In this document: positions 1-10,127 of the stretch, piece after piece
Numbering within the stretch: position 1 is the stretch's first letter
Layout: each line of letters begins with the position of its first letter
DNA from: an uncultured Opitutaceae bacterium
Lineage (GTDB): Bacteria > Verrucomicrobiota > Verrucomicrobiia > Opitutales > Opitutaceae
Direction of reading: 5' to 3'
DNA: 64,000 nt
Assembly (NCBI GenBank): GCA_903919205.1
Contig: CAIXHE010000107.1
Coordinates: 1 to 64,000 of the forward strand
Program-made: the position numbers and the translations under genes
Notes under the pieces: model-generated
The model's input: only the letters and a program-made list of their open reading frames with translations
Told to the model about the DNA's origin: nothing
Database searches by the model: none

Positions 1-2157
1 GCGCTTGGCCTCCTCGAGCACCTTCTCGCGCATCTTCTCCGCGTCGTTGAAGCTCGTTGTGGCAGCGGCGAAGCCCATCGAGGTCTGCCGCTGCAAGAGC
101 TGCGCCCCGACGTTCGAGGTCATGATGATGATCGTGTTGCGGAAATCGACCGTGCGGCCGAGCGAATCGGTGAGGCGACCGTCCTCAAGGATCTGCAGGA
201 GGATCTGAAGAACGTCCGGATGGGCCTTCTCCACCTCGTCAAAGAGGATGACGGCGTAGGGACGGCGGCGGACGGACTCGGTCAATTGCCCGCCCTCCTC
301 GTAGCCCACATAGCCCGGAGGCGACCCGATCAGGCGCGACACGGAGAACTTCTCCATGTACTCGCTCATGTCGATCTGAACCAGCGCGTCCTGCTTGCCG
401 AACATCTGCGCGGCGAGCTGCTTTGCGGTCTCCGTCTTGCCGACACCGGTCGGGCCGACAAAAAGGAACGAGCCTATGGGTCTGCGGGGGTCCTTCAGGT
501 CCGCCCGGGAGCGGCGCAGGGCGCGCGCAATCGAGCTGGCCGCAAGGCCCTGCCCAATGACGGCCTTCGATATCTCGCCCTCCAGGTTCAGCAGCTTCTC
601 GCTCTCGCGTTTCTCCATCCTGGAAAGAGGGATTCCTGTCCAGTCCGCGACGACCTGGATCATGAGCTCCTCGTCAATCGTGACGCGCTTCTCCTCGCGG
701 GCCTTCTTCCACTGCTCTGTGGCCTGCTCCTGCTTGGTGCGCAGCTGCTTCTCCTTGTCGCGGAATTTTGCGGCCTCCTCGAAGTGCTGCTCGCTGATGG
801 CCTTCTCCTTCTGGGCGCAGACCTCCTCGATCTCCTTGGAAAGGCTCTCGATGTCGGGCGGGCGGCTGAGCGCGGCTATGCGCGCACGGGAGCCGGACTC
901 GTCCATGACGTCGATCGCCTTGTCAGGCAGGAATCGCCCGGTGATGTAGCGGTCGGAAAGCTTGGCCGCAGTCTCAAGGGCGAGGTCTGTGAAGACCACC
1001 TTGTGGTGGTCCTCGTACTTACCCCGGATGCCCTTAAGGATCGTGATCGTGTCCTCGACGGACGGCGGCTCGACCTTGACCGACTGGAATCTGCGGTCCA
1101 GGGCGCTGTCCTTCTCGATGTACTTGCGGTACTCGTTAAGCGTCGTGGCGCCCACGCACTGGAGCTCGCCGCGGGAGAGCGCGGGCTTGAAGATGTTGGA
1201 GGCGTCCATGGCGCCCTCGGCGGCCCCGGCGCCCACGATCGTGTGCAGCTCGTCGATGAAGAGGATCACGTTCCTCGCCCTCTTGATCTCGTCCATCACG
1301 GCCTTGATGCGCTCCTCGAACTGGCCGCGGTACTTGGTGCCGGCCACCATGAGCGCCAGGTCCAGGGTGTTGACCTTCTTCTCAAGGAGGATCTCCGGCA
1401 CGTTGCCGGCGGCGATCTCCTGGGCCAGGCCCTCGACGATGGCGGTCTTGCCGACCCCGGCCTCGCCGATCAGGACCGGGTTGTTCTTCGTGCGCCTGCA
1501 GAGGATCTGGATCACGCGGCGGATCTCGTTCTTGCGACCCACGACGGGGTCCATCTCGCCCTTGCGGGCGAGCTCGGTCAGGTCGCGGCCGAACGCCTTA
1601 AGGGCGGGCGTCTTCACCTCCTTCTTGTCGTCTGCCTGGATCCCGGCGCGCTGCGGGTTGCCCGCGGCGGCCTCCTCGCCGCCGCTCCCCTCGGCGTTGC
1701 CCGAGAACTGTGGGTCGAGCTCGCGGAGGATCTCGTTGCGCGTGCGCTCGATGTCGACGTCGAGCGACTTGAGGACGCGCGCGGCGACCCCCTCGCCCTC
1801 GCGAAGGAGGCCGAGCAGGATGTGCTCGGTGCCGACGTAGGAATGGTTGAGGGCCTTCGCCTCCTTGCCGGCGAGCGCCAGCACCTTCTTCACCCGCGGG
1901 GTGTAGGGGATGCTGCCCTGGGCCTTGGCCTCCTGGCCGGTGCCCACCTGCTTCTCGACCGCAGCCCGGACCGTCTCCAGGTCGAGGCCCATCTTCTGGA
2001 GCACGCTCACGGCCACGCCCTGGCCCAGCTTGATCAGCCCGAGCAGGATATGCTCGGTGCCGACATAGTTGTGGTGGAAGCGGTCGGCTTCCTTGCGGGC
2101 CAGCGCGAGCACCTGCTGGGCGCGCGGCGTGAAGTTGTTCATCGGTTCCTGCGACAT
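1..2157 (-). CDS. clpC: ClpC-type AAA+ unfoldase (3' end beyond the window)
   Basis: ATP-driven HSP100 unfoldase that feeds substrates to ClpP. About 719 codons are visible. ClpC proteins are usually a little over 800 residues, so the C-terminal domain lies off the left edge. Two Clp_N repeats (about residues 1-150) contain the paired GTEHILLGL motifs. The first AAA module has Walker A GEAGVGKT (about residue 229) and Walker [14 protein letters not shown]-like middle segment follows near residue 458. The second module has [12 protein letters not shown] (about residue 567) and [11 protein letters not shown]. The start used is ATG 2157 (MSQEP). ATG 2142 (MNNFTPRAQ) is equally possible, has AGGA upstream and matches the usual family N-terminus. 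It lies 19 bp after mcsB, so it is probably the last gene of mcsA-mcsB-clpC. Identity is certain. Confidence 0.96.
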   Translation of the reverse strand, partial: MSQEPMNNFTPRAQQVLALARKEADRFHHNYVGTEHILLGLIKLGQGVAVSVLQKMGLDLETVRAAVEKQVGTGQEAKAQGSIPYTPRVKKVLALAGKEAKALNHSYVGTEHILLGLLREGEGVAARVLKSLDVDIERTRNEILRELDPQFSGNAEGSGGEEAAAGNPQRAGIQADDKKEVKTPALKAFGRDLTELARKGEMDPVVGRKNEIRRVIQILCRRTKNNPVLIGEAGVGKTAIVEGLAQEIAAGNVPEILLEKKVNTLDLALMVAGTKYRGQFEERIKAVMDEIKRARNVILFIDELHTIVGAGAAEGAMDASNIFKPALSRGELQCVGATTLNEYRKYIEKDSALDRRFQSVKVEPPSVEDTITILKGIRGKYEDHHKVVFTDLALETAAKLSDRYITGRFLPDKAIDVMDESGSRARIAALSRPPDIESLSKEIEEVCAQKEKAISEQHFEEAAKFRDKEKQLRTKQEQATEQWKKAREEKRVTIDEELMIQVVADWTGIPLSRMEKRESEKLLNLEGEISKAVIGQGLAASSIARALRRSRADLKDPRRPIGSFLFVGPTGVGKTETAKQLAAQMFGKQDALVQIDMSEYMEKFSVSRLIGSPPGYVGYEEGGQLTESVRRRPYAVILFDEVEKAHPDVLQILLQILEDGRLTDSLGRTVDFRNTIIIMTSNVGAQLLQRQTSMGFAAATTSFNDAEKMREKVLEEAKR

Positions 2158-2176
2158 AGTTACTTTGGAAGCCGTC

Positions 2177-3268
2177 TTAGTTGTTTCCGTTCGCTGAGAG
2201 AGTGAAATCCGGGCGGGCGAAATTGGCAAACTCCGAACGCAGTCTTTCGGCCCGCAGGATGTCCCGCTGGCCGGCCTCGAACTCGCCCTTCTGGGCCCTC
2301 TGGAGGTGTCCGGGCTGGGCCTCGATGAAGAGCCGGTCGGTGACCGAGCGCTTGCCGTCGGGGAACATCCCCAGGTCGACGCCGAGGCGTATGAGGGAGA
2401 GGAGGTTCATGGCCTCGTTGGAGCTCAGCACGTGGCCGTTCTGGAGGATGCCGTAGGCGCGGCCGATCTTGTCGAAGAGCTTGCCCGGGTCGGCCTCGAG
2501 GAGGCGCGCGCGGGCGTTGAGCTCGTGCTCGATGATCGACTGGAGGACGCCGGAGAGCCTCTTCAGGATCTGCTCCTCGGACTCGCCGAGCGTCGTCTGG
2601 TTGGAGATCTGGAAGATGCTGCCGCTCGCGTCCGAGCCCTCGCCGAAGAGGCCGCGCACCACCATGCCGAGCTGGTTCACCGCGCGCACCACCTTCTCCA
2701 TCTGGTTGGCGATCACGAGCGCGGGCAGGTGCATCATGGCCGAGGCCCTCATGCCGGTGCCGAGGTTGGTCGGGCAGGCGGTCAGGTAGCCCAGGTCGGC
2801 CGAGAACGCGAAGTCGAGGGACTCCTCGAGGAGCGAGTCCATCTCGTTGATGGCCGCCCACGCCTTCTTCAGCTGGAAGCCGGCGCGCAGCACCTGCACG
2901 CGCAGGTGGTCCTCCTCGTTGATCATCACCGAGAAGGCCTGGTCCTTGCTGATCACGACGCCGCTGCCCTGCTTCGAGCCGCTCAGCTCGCGGCTGATCA
3001 GGTGGCGCTCGACCAAGATGCGCTTCTCCAGCTCGCCAAGCTCGTCGAGGCCCACGCCGAGGCCCTTTTTCATGAAGGCGGTGGCGCCGACGGCCTCGCG
3101 GCAGGCCTCGAGCACGCGCTCGCGCTGGGCCGGCTTGGCCCAGCCGGGGAAGGGATGCCCCGCCAGGTTGCGGGCCAGGCGGATGCGCGTCATCAGGACG
3201 ATGGCCGACTTGCTGCTCGACGAATCGGTCAGTTCGGACGGCGAGTCGATCAGCGAGGCGATGGTCAT
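2177..3268 (-). CDS. mcsB: Protein-arginine kinase McsB
   Basis: ATP:guanido phosphotransferase-fold kinase that phosphorylates arginine side chains. In Gram-positive bacteria this marks proteins for ClpC-ClpP. The 363-residue protein has the nucleotide-binding RIRLARNL (28-35), the catalytic-loop NEEDH (117-121), [12 protein letters not shown] (about 165-176) and ISNQTTLG. Near the C-terminus RDILRA (about 335-340) fits the RDxxRA allosteric phosphoarginine-binding motif that separates McsB from creatine and arginine kinases. The ATG at 3268 was chosen because it lies 4 bp after the mcsA stop. A longer reading would overlap mcsA by about 50 bp. Length and motifs agree with a functional enzyme. 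Confidence 0.95.
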   Translation of the reverse strand: MTIASLIDSPSELTDSSSSKSAIVLMTRIRLARNLAGHPFPGWAKPAQRERVLEACREAVGATAFMKKGLGVGLDELGELEKRILVERHLISRELSGSKQGSGVVISKDQAFSVMINEEDHLRVQVLRAGFQLKKAWAAINEMDSLLEESLDFAFSADLGYLTACPTNLGTGMRASAMMHLPALVIANQMEKVVRAVNQLGMVVRGLFGEGSDASGSIFQISNQTTLGESEEQILKRLSGVLQSIIEHELNARARLLEADPGKLFDKIGRAYGILQNGHVLSSNEAMNLLSLIRLGVDLGMFPDGKRSVTDRLFIEAQPGHLQRAQKGEFEAGQRDILRAERLRSEFANFARPDFTLSANGNN

Positions 3269-3272
3269 CGGC

Positions 3273-3779
<507 letters not shown>

Positions 3780-3916
3780 GGTTATATCGTCGTTTTTTCT
3801 ATGCACTTAACGTGCCATACCTTTCGAAATGGGCAAGCAGGCTTGAGCCTAGGAAGCCCCTATATATGTCATCGGCGCAATCCCGGGCCGCTGGAGCCCC
3901 CGGCGGGCGGCAACGC

Positions 3917-4783
3917 TCAGATCCGGGTGCCCTCGACCAGCACCCTCCTGCGGAAGTCGGCAAGCACCCTGCGGGTGACGGGGCCCGGCTCGCCGGTGCC
4001 GATCGTGCGCCCGTCCAGCTTGACGACCGGGATCACCTCGGCGCCCGAGCCCGTGAGGAAGCACTCGTCGGCGCACCACAGGTCGTAGCGCGTCAGGTCG
4101 GCCTCCGACTCCCGTATCCCGAGCTCGCGGGCGATGTCGATGATGGTGCCGCGGGTGACGCCCTTCAGCGCCCCCTGGGACGTCGACGGGGTCAGGAGCT
4201 CGCCCTTGCGCACGATGAAGACGTTGTCGGCGGTGGCCTCGGCCACGTAGCCCTGGTCGTTCAGCATGATGGCCTCGAGCGCGCCCGCCTGGCGGGCCTC
4301 GATCTTGGCCAGGATGTTGTTCAGGTAGTTGAGCGACTTGACCGTGGCCGGCACGGCCCCGGGTCCGACCCGGCGGGTGGGCACGGTCACGATCGCCAGG
4401 CCCTTCTCGTAAAATTCTGGGGGATATAGGGATATCTTGCTCGCGATCACGAAGTACGAGGGCTTGGCGCAGAGCCAGGGCGCGAGGCCGAGGTCCCCCA
4501 CCCCGCGGGTGATCACCGCCCGGATGTAGCCGTCCGTCAGGCCGTTGGCCCGGCAGGTCTCGCAGATGGCCGCGCTCCACTCGGTCCGGGTGAGCGGGTT
4601 GTCGAGCATGATGGCGCGGGCCGAGTGCTCGAAGCGCTCGAGGTGCTCGTCCAGCCTGAACACGTTGCCGCCGTAGAGGCGGATGCCCTCGAAGACCCCG
4701 TCCCCGTAGAGCAGGCCATGGTCGAACACCGACACGACCGCGTCCGCCTCGTCGACGAGCTTTCCATTGAGGTAGATCTTCAT
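3917..4783 (-). CDS. ilvE: Class IV PLP aminotransferase, probably branched-chain amino acid transaminase
   Basis: A fold-type IV PLP enzyme expected to interconvert Leu/Ile/Val with their 2-oxo acids using glutamate. It has 288 residues, the short bacterial form. Features seen: FDHGLLYGDGVFEGIR (about 20-35), the PLP lysine in TVKSLNYLNN (K149), the EATADNVF segment (about 187-194) and the late G-A/T-x-E-type stretch TGSGAEVIP. D-amino-acid transaminase and aminodeoxychorismate lyase share the fold, so substrate is inferred from sequence style, especially the NYLNNILAK segment. It diverges from the pyrophosphatase gene across 77 bp, and the promoter should lie there. No Shine-Dalgarno is visible before ATG 4783. 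Confidence 0.87.
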   Translation of the reverse strand: MKIYLNGKLVDEADAVVSVFDHGLLYGDGVFEGIRLYGGNVFRLDEHLERFEHSARAIMLDNPLTRTEWSAAICETCRANGLTDGYIRAVITRGVGDLGLAPWLCAKPSYFVIASKISLYPPEFYEKGLAIVTVPTRRVGPGAVPATVKSLNYLNNILAKIEARQAGALEAIMLNDQGYVAEATADNVFIVRKGELLTPSTSQGALKGVTRGTIIDIARELGIRESEADLTRYDLWCADECFLTGSGAEVIPVVKLDGRTIGTGEPGPVTRRVLADFRRRVLVEGTRI

Positions 4784-4860
4784 CCGCTCGAGCCTACGAT
4801 TCGCTCCAAAGCCTTGTCGAGTTCCTTGAAATCGGGCCCTTTACCGCCCACGATCTCCCA

Positions 4861-6552
4861 ATGACGAACGCGCCCTTCGCGCCCTCCGCCGACACCACCT
4901 ACGTCATCGGGCACCGCAACCCCGATGCCGATTCCATTTGCTCCGCGATCGCCTACGCGGCGCTCAAGGACGCGCGCGGCCAGCCGGGCCACGTGGCCGC
5001 CCGCTGCGGCAACTCGAACGTGCGCATCGACACGATCCTCGGGCGCTTCCACCAGCCGCTGCCCGTGTACCTGAGCGACGTCTGGCCGCGGGTGCGCGAC
5101 CTGATGGTCTCCAACGTGGTGACGGTGCCCGAGAATGCGACGTGCGCCGAGGCGCTCGAGCTGATCGACCGCCACGACATCGCGCTCTTGCCCGTCCTGA
5201 ACGCGGCCGGCCGGGTCGTCGGAACGATCTCCCTGCCCCACCTGGGCGGCATCTTCATCCCGCGCATCGACCGCGCGAAGTTCCTGCGCCAGGTACACGG
5301 GACCCTCGCCAACATCGCGCGCTCGCTGAAGGCCACCGTGGTCCACGCGGTCGACGCGGAGCGCCCCGAGGAGTTCTACGTGCGCCTGGGTACGATGGAC
5401 ATCCGCTCCTTCTGGAAGATCTCCGAGCGCGAGGGAATCCCCGCCGCGCAGTCGCTCATCATCGTCGGCGACCGCAAGGACATCGTGCTGCGCGCGATCG
5501 AGCTCGGGCTAAGGGGCATCATCATGACGAGCGGCCTCACGGTCGACGAGGACGTGGCCGCCGAGGCGCGCCTGAAGGGGGTCAGCATCATGGTGAGCCC
5601 CTACGACTCGGCGACCACGGCCTGGGTCGTGCGCACGGCCTCGAGCATCGAGCGCGTGGTGGACCGCGAGTACAGCTCGGTCGGCCGCGACACGCGCATC
5701 AGCGACGTGCGCCGCAAGATGGCCACGCTGGCGGCCCGCTCGGTGATCGTGCTGGACGACGCGGGCAGCCTGTCGGGGCTCCTCTCGAAGAGCGACCTCC
5801 TGAAGCCGATCAGCACCCGCCTGATCCTAGTCGACCACAACGAGATCACCCAGGCGGTGCCGGGCGCCGAGGAGGTCGTCATCTCCGAGATCATCGACCA
5901 CCACCGCCTCGGCCCCATGAGCACGCAGACGCCCATCCTCTTCATCAACGAGCCGGTGGGCTCGACCTGCACGATCGTGGCCGACCAGTTCCGCTCGTCG
6001 GGGCTGCGACCGTCCCCGGACATCGCCGGCATCATGATGTCGGGGCTCATCTCCGACACGCTCCACCTGAACAGCCCCACGACGACCCCCAAGGACGCGG
6101 ACATCCTCGCCTGGCTCTCTGGCATCGCGGGCGAGGACCCCCGCGTCCTCGCCGAGGCCATCTTCTCGTCGGGATCGGTGATCCAGGCCAACAGCCCCGA
6201 GGCGATCGTGCAGAGCGACCACAAGGTCTACGACGAGGAGGGCGTGCGCTTCGCGGTGTCCCAGGTCGAGGAGCTCGGCTTTGGGAACTTCTGGAACCAT
6301 GCGAAGGGCATCGCCGCGGCGCTCGAGGCGCTCCGCCAGAGGGAGCGCCTCTCCTTCGCGATGCTGCTCGTGACCGACATCAACACCCAGAACTCGCTCC
6401 TTCTCGTGAAGGGCGACCCGCTCCTGATCGAGCGGATCACCTACGCCCATGTGGAGAAGGACGAGATCTTCGACCTGCCGGGGATCGTAAGCCGCAAGAA
6501 GCAGCTGATCCCCTACCTGACCACGCTCCTGCGCGAAATGCGGGCCGCCTAG
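4861..6552 (+). CDS. ppaC: CBS/DRTGG-regulated family II (Mn-dependent) inorganic pyrophosphatase
   Basis: Hydrolyses pyrophosphate, pulling biosynthetic reactions forward. The 563-residue protein has the DHH-family metal site split by a regulatory insert: GHRNPDADS at about 18-26, then a CBS motif (about 79-132), a DRTGG-like segment (about 180-275) and a second CBS motif (about 285-325). The second half of the active site follows, with EIIDHHRLG (about 344-352). A DHHA2 domain (about 440-563) ends the protein and includes SRKKQLIP. CBS-PPases of this layout are inhibited by AMP/ADP and activated by ATP or diadenosine polyphosphates, so the enzyme probably senses energy charge. Its stop overlaps the convergent gene's stop in a shared CTAG. 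Confidence 0.95.
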   Translation: MTNAPFAPSADTTYVIGHRNPDADSICSAIAYAALKDARGQPGHVAARCGNSNVRIDTILGRFHQPLPVYLSDVWPRVRDLMVSNVVTVPENATCAEALELIDRHDIALLPVLNAAGRVVGTISLPHLGGIFIPRIDRAKFLRQVHGTLANIARSLKATVVHAVDAERPEEFYVRLGTMDIRSFWKISEREGIPAAQSLIIVGDRKDIVLRAIELGLRGIIMTSGLTVDEDVAAEARLKGVSIMVSPYDSATTAWVVRTASSIERVVDREYSSVGRDTRISDVRRKMATLAARSVIVLDDAGSLSGLLSKSDLLKPISTRLILVDHNEITQAVPGAEEVVISEIIDHHRLGPMSTQTPILFINEPVGSTCTIVADQFRSSGLRPSPDIAGIMMSGLISDTLHLNSPTTTPKDADILAWLSGIAGEDPRVLAEAIFSSGSVIQANSPEAIVQSDHKVYDEEGVRFAVSQVEELGFGNFWNHAKGIAAALEALRQRERLSFAMLLVTDINTQNSLLLVKGDPLLIERITYAHVEKDEIFDLPGIVSRKKQLIPYLTTLLREMRAA

Positions 6553-7127
6553 GGCGACGACTGGGCCTCGAGCTCCTGGAGCCGCGGCCCGACCACGCTC
6601 CCGATCTTCAGGCCCGCCGTGTAGAGCACCCAGACGAACCCAGCCAGGAAGAGGACCAGCACGATCGAGGCCGCGGCGTGGTGCGACTCGAAGCGCTCGA
6701 GCGAGCGAAGGTAGGCGCACAGCCCCATCACCGCCGCGATGATGATGACCGCGTCCACGCTCGCCCGCTGCCAGTAGCTGCCGCCGAGGTGAAGCCACAT
6801 GCCGAACTCGTCGAACGTGAGCGCCATCGCGACCCCATAGAGAAGCGCCGCCAGCTCTGCGGCGCGCCCCGCCGGCCGGCGGAAGACCGCGAAGCCGCCG
6901 ACCACAGAGAGGAGCAGGATGCCGTAGTTGAGGTGGTGCACATGGTTGCCCTGCACGAAGAAGTACATGTTGGGCACCGTCTTGGCCATGATCAGGAACA
7001 CGACGGCCCGCGCCAGCATGAACGTCAAAAGGAACCCGAAGAGCCCCAGGCGCGCCAGCTTGTGCGCGGAGACGCGGGGATGTGAGGCGTGCGACGGGTG
7101 TCCGGCGTCGTTCACCGTGTCCGTCAC
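6549..7127 (-). CDS. Multi-pass membrane protein of unknown function with conserved HxHHxNYG and DEFGxWLH motifs
   Basis: I do not recognise a function. About 192 residues and four to five predicted membrane helices (about 27-49, 66-84, 92-108, 122-140, 153-172). Two polar signatures sit at membrane edges: HVHHLNYG (62-69) and LTFDEFGMWLHL (about 103-114). Similar H-x-H-H / D-E-F-x-x-W-L pairs occur in uncharacterised integral membrane proteins that I recall from actinobacteria. Clustered His, Asp and Glu suggest a metal site or membrane enzyme, but this is unproven. There is no upstream ATG in frame, so the start is taken as GTG 7127, 7 bp after the lpd stop. Longer readings would enter lpd. 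Probably co-transcribed with lpd. Confidence 0.75.
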   Translation of the reverse strand: MTDTVNDAGHPSHASHPRVSAHKLARLGLFGFLLTFMLARAVVFLIMAKTVPNMYFFVQGNHVHHLNYGILLLSVVGGFAVFRRPAGRAAELAALLYGVAMALTFDEFGMWLHLGGSYWQRASVDAVIIIAAVMGLCAYLRSLERFESHHAAASIVLVLFLAGFVWVLYTAGLKIGSVVGPRLQELEAQSSP

Positions 7128-7134
7128 GGCAGGG

Positions 7135-8532
7135 TCAGATATGGATCGCCGAGTCCAGGGAGGCCGCAGCGGCCTCCATGACGGCCTCGCTGAGCGTCGG
7201 ATGCGCGTGGATCGTCTGGTGGATCTCCTCCACCGAGGCCTCCAGCTCGATAGCGAGGCCATACTCGGCGATCAGCTCCGTGGCCTCGGAGCCGATGATG
7301 TGGGCCCCGTAGATCTCGCCGGTCTTCGCGTCGGTGACGACCTTGACGAAGCCCTCGGTGTCGGCGGAGGCGACGGCCTTGCCCGAGGCCGTGAAGGGAA
7401 ACTTGCCGACCTTCACGTTGAGGCCCTTGTCGCGGGCGGCCTTCTCGGTGAGCCCGGTGCTGGCCACCTGCGGCTGGCAGTAGGTGCATCCAGGGAACTT
7501 GGTGACGCGAACCGGCTTTGAGTAGCCGAACATGCCGTTCACGGCGCTGATTGCCTCAAACGTGGCGACGTGGGCGAGCCACGGCGGCCCGATGATGTCG
7601 CCCGCGGCGTAGATGCCCGGGATCGTCGTCTGGTAGTCCGGGCCGACCTTGAGGTAGTTGCGGTCGAGCTCCGGCTTGACCGCGGGGGCAAGCGCCCCCT
7701 CCAGGTTGGCGACGACGCCGATTGCCGAGAGGACGACCTCGGCCTCGACCGAGCTGCGGGACTCGCCCGAGACCAGGTCCACCTTGACCGAGTCCTTGCC
7801 GACCTGGAAGTTCTCGCACTTGGTGTTCAGGTGCACCTTGATCCCCTGCTTCTCGAAGGAACGCAGGAGGGTCTTCGAGACCTCCTCGTCCTCGACCGGC
7901 AGGATCTGGCCGAGCATCTCGACCAGTGTCACGTGCGTGCCGAAGGCGTTGTAGAAGTAGGCGAACTCGACGCCGATCGCGCCCGCCCCCACGATCACGA
8001 CCGACTTCGGGAGCACCTTGGAGCCGAGCGCCTCCCGCGAGGTCATGACGCGCGTGCCGTCCAGCTCGAGCCCGGGGATGCGGCGCATCTTGCAGCCGGT
8101 CGCAAGCAGTATGTTCTTTGTCTTGAAGAACTTGCCCTTGTGCTCGCCCTGGGTGATGGAGACCATCCCGGGCGCGTTCACCTGGCCCGCGCCGACGAAG
8201 TAATCGACCTTGTTCTTGCGCAGGAGGAACTCGACGCCCTTGGCCATCTGGCCCGCGACCGTGCGCGAGCGCTCCATCACCTTGCCGATGTCGAAGGAGA
8301 CGCCCGTGGCGCTGAGGCCGAACGCCTCGGCCTTCTTCATCTTCTGGTAGAGGTCCGCGCTCTTCAGGAGCGCCTTCGTCGGGATGCAGCCCCAGTTGAG
8401 GCACGTGCCCCCCGCCCGCTCCATCTCGATGCAGGCGACCTTCTTGCCAAGCTGGCCGGCGCGGATGGCCCCGGCGTAGCCCGCGGGGCCTCCCCCGACG
8501 ACAATGAGATCGTATTCGGTCAATTCAGCCAT
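7135..8532 (-). CDS. lpdA: Dihydrolipoamide dehydrogenase (E3)
   Basis: FAD flavoenzyme that reoxidises dihydrolipoyl groups of 2-oxoacid dehydrogenases and the glycine cleavage system, using NAD+. The 465-residue length is normal. Seen: the Rossmann GGGPAGYAGAIRAGQLG near the N-terminus, the redox disulfide GGTCLNWGCIPTK (C44/C49), the NAD-binding GAGAIGVEFAYF, and the C-terminal catalytic HAHPTLSEA (H444, E449). The pdhABC genes lie far away (48107-51494), so E3 is unlinked, as expected if several complexes share it. ATG 8532 has no Shine-Dalgarno. The gene lies 34 bp downstream of the holin-like gene on the same strand. Confidence 0.97.
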   Translation of the reverse strand: MAELTEYDLIVVGGGPAGYAGAIRAGQLGKKVACIEMERAGGTCLNWGCIPTKALLKSADLYQKMKKAEAFGLSATGVSFDIGKVMERSRTVAGQMAKGVEFLLRKNKVDYFVGAGQVNAPGMVSITQGEHKGKFFKTKNILLATGCKMRRIPGLELDGTRVMTSREALGSKVLPKSVVIVGAGAIGVEFAYFYNAFGTHVTLVEMLGQILPVEDEEVSKTLLRSFEKQGIKVHLNTKCENFQVGKDSVKVDLVSGESRSSVEAEVVLSAIGVVANLEGALAPAVKPELDRNYLKVGPDYQTTIPGIYAAGDIIGPPWLAHVATFEAISAVNGMFGYSKPVRVTKFPGCTYCQPQVASTGLTEKAARDKGLNVKVGKFPFTASGKAVASADTEGFVKVVTDAKTGEIYGAHIIGSEATELIAEYGLAIELEASVEEIHQTIHAHPTLSEAVMEAAAASLDSAIHI

Positions 8533-8566
8533 GAAAGCAACGTGCGTCGCGAGCGCCCGGTCGCAA

Positions 8567-8983
8567 CTAAATATCGATCACGTCGCCCCCGGCTCCCCGG
8601 CCACCGCGGGGCGGCCCGGGCGGCCTGTCCGAGGGGCGCATGAAGCGGCTCATCACGAAATTGGTGATGCTGAGGACAAGCGAGCCCCCGACGGCGGGCC
8701 AGAAACCCGCCACCGTGAAGCCCTCGACCAGCCTTCCGACAAACAGGAAAAGGAAGGCATTGATTACGAGAATCCCGAGCCCCATCGTGACCAGGATGAA
8801 CGGCAGCGTCACCAACACCAGTACGGGCCTGAGCACCGCGTTGAAGAAGCTCAGCAGCAGCACGGCGAGCACGAGCGAGCCCAGGTCGCTGCAGTGGATG
8901 CCAGGCACCAGTCGGGTCGCGATCAACACCCCGATGGCGAGGATCGTCCATCGCACGAGGAGTTGAGCGAACGGTGAGTTCAT
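8567..8983 (-). CDS. Phage-holin-family (PF04020-type) membrane protein
   Basis: A 138-residue protein of four tightly packed hydrophobic helices (about 8-26, 33-52, 57-80, 88-110), with FFNAVLRPVLVLVTLPF between helices 2 and 3 and a glycine/arginine-rich C-terminal tail. The pattern is that of the phage holin family 4, superfamily 2 proteins that are widespread as chromosomal genes. Despite the name there is no phage context here, and the function is unknown. A longer in-frame reading extends to 9349, but it would run antisense through the glycosyltransferase. ATG 8983 is therefore used, which gives the normal family N-terminus. It is divergent from the glycosyltransferase gene with only 37 bp between starts. 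Confidence 0.82.
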   Translation of the reverse strand: MNSPFAQLLVRWTILAIGVLIATRLVPGIHCSDLGSLVLAVLLLSFFNAVLRPVLVLVTLPFILVTMGLGILVINAFLFLFVGRLVEGFTVAGFWPAVGGSLVLSITNFVMSRFMRPSDRPPGPPRGGRGAGGDVIDI

Positions 8984-9020
8984 GGAACCGACGAGTGTCC
9001 CTCCCCCCGAGCCGCGGGCA

Positions 9021-10127
9021 ATGAAAATCCTCATCCTCCAGGACCAGCTCCGGAGTGGCGGGACCGAGCGCCATTCGATCCTTCTGAGCCGGGAATTCGC
9101 CGCCCTCGGCCATGGCGGCGAGTTGGTGGTGTTCCGGCCCGGCGGCCGGCTGGCGGCGTCCGCCCCCGCCCACCAGGTCCTGCAGCCCTTCGACACCGGC
9201 CTCGACTGGCTGGCGCCCGGGCTCACGCGCGCGGCCCTCGGGGGAGCGCCCGACATCGTGCTCTGCATGGGCAAGACCGCCAACTGCTTCGCCGGGCCGC
9301 TGCAGGGCCGGGCGAGGACGCGCGGCCTCGCCACCCGCGTCGTCGCCACCCTTCGCGCGGGCGACAGGCTCCCCTGGTTCTACTACGCCTCCGTGCGTAG
9401 AGCGGCCCACCTGGTCGCTAACAGCCACGAGGCCGCCACCGAGCTGGTCAACAACCACGGGCTCGACCGCGGCCACGTGAGCGTGATCCACAACTCCCTC
9501 GTGTTCCCCGAGGGCGGCGCCCCGCGCGACGAGGCCCTGCGCGCCCGGCTCGGGGCGGGACCGGGGACCACCGTGCTCCTGAACGTCGCCATGTTCCGGC
9601 CCTCCAAGAACCAGCGCGACCTGCTGAAGATTGCCGCGGGCCTTCCCAAGGGCTGGGACTGGCGCCTGTGGCTGGTCGGCGACGGCGTCGAGCGGCGGGT
9701 CTGCGAGCGCCTCGCCACGGCGCTCGGCATCTCCGAGCGGGTGAGCTTCCTCGGGTTCCAGCAGGACCCGGCCCCCTACTACCGCGCGGCCGACATCGCC
9801 GTCCACGCCTCGCGCGAGGAGGCGCTCTCGAACTTCCTGATTGAGGCCCAGTCCCACGGGCTGCCGGTGGTCGCCTGCAAGGCCCTCGGGATCAGCGAGT
9901 GCTTCGTGCGGGGACGCACGGGCTGGGTCGTGCCCCAGGGGGACCCGGCGGCCTTCCGCGCCGCCCTGGCGACCCTCGCCGACGACACCCCGGCCACCCG
10001 GGCGCAGCGGGCCGCCGAGGCCCGCAGGTTCGCGCAACGGGCATTCGACCCCCAGGTCCAGGTCCGCGCGTACATAGGCCTGTTCAAAACCCTCGTAAGG
10101 GACACGCTCCCCGCCTCCGCCCTGTGA
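9021..10127 (+). CDS. GT4-like glycosyltransferase (GT-B fold)
   Basis: A 368-residue retaining glycosyltransferase of the GT4/glycogen-synthase-like clan. N-terminal MKILILQDQLRSGGTERHS carries the acceptor-side G-G-T-E-R loop. The C-terminal domain has the donor-binding VAMFRPSKNQ and LVGDG segments, SFLGFQQDPAPYYRAADI, and the E-x7-E-like SREEALSNFLIEAQSHGLPVV with its conserved glutamates. Acceptor and sugar donor cannot be told from sequence. Lipopolysaccharide or other envelope glycans are likely. ATG 9021 is chosen over ATG 8982, which would overlap the divergent holin-like gene. The 3' end overlaps the uvrA start by four bases (GTGA), so the two are probably co-translated although functionally unrelated. 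Confidence 0.88.
   Translation: MKILILQDQLRSGGTERHSILLSREFAALGHGGELVVFRPGGRLAASAPAHQVLQPFDTGLDWLAPGLTRAALGGAPDIVLCMGKTANCFAGPLQGRARTRGLATRVVATLRAGDRLPWFYYASVRRAAHLVANSHEAATELVNNHGLDRGHVSVIHNSLVFPEGGAPRDEALRARLGAGPGTTVLLNVAMFRPSKNQRDLLKIAAGLPKGWDWRLWLVGDGVERRVCERLATALGISERVSFLGFQQDPAPYYRAADIAVHASREEALSNFLIEAQSHGLPVVACKALGISECFVRGRTGWVVPQGDPAAFRAALATLADDTPATRAQRAAEARRFAQRAFDPQVQVRAYIGLFKTLVRDTLPASAL

Noticed and set aside
8567-8983. Prophage remnant, because of a holin-family protein
   Set aside because: No other phage-like gene, integrase, attachment site or compositional shift is nearby, and this holin-type family is mostly chromosomal.
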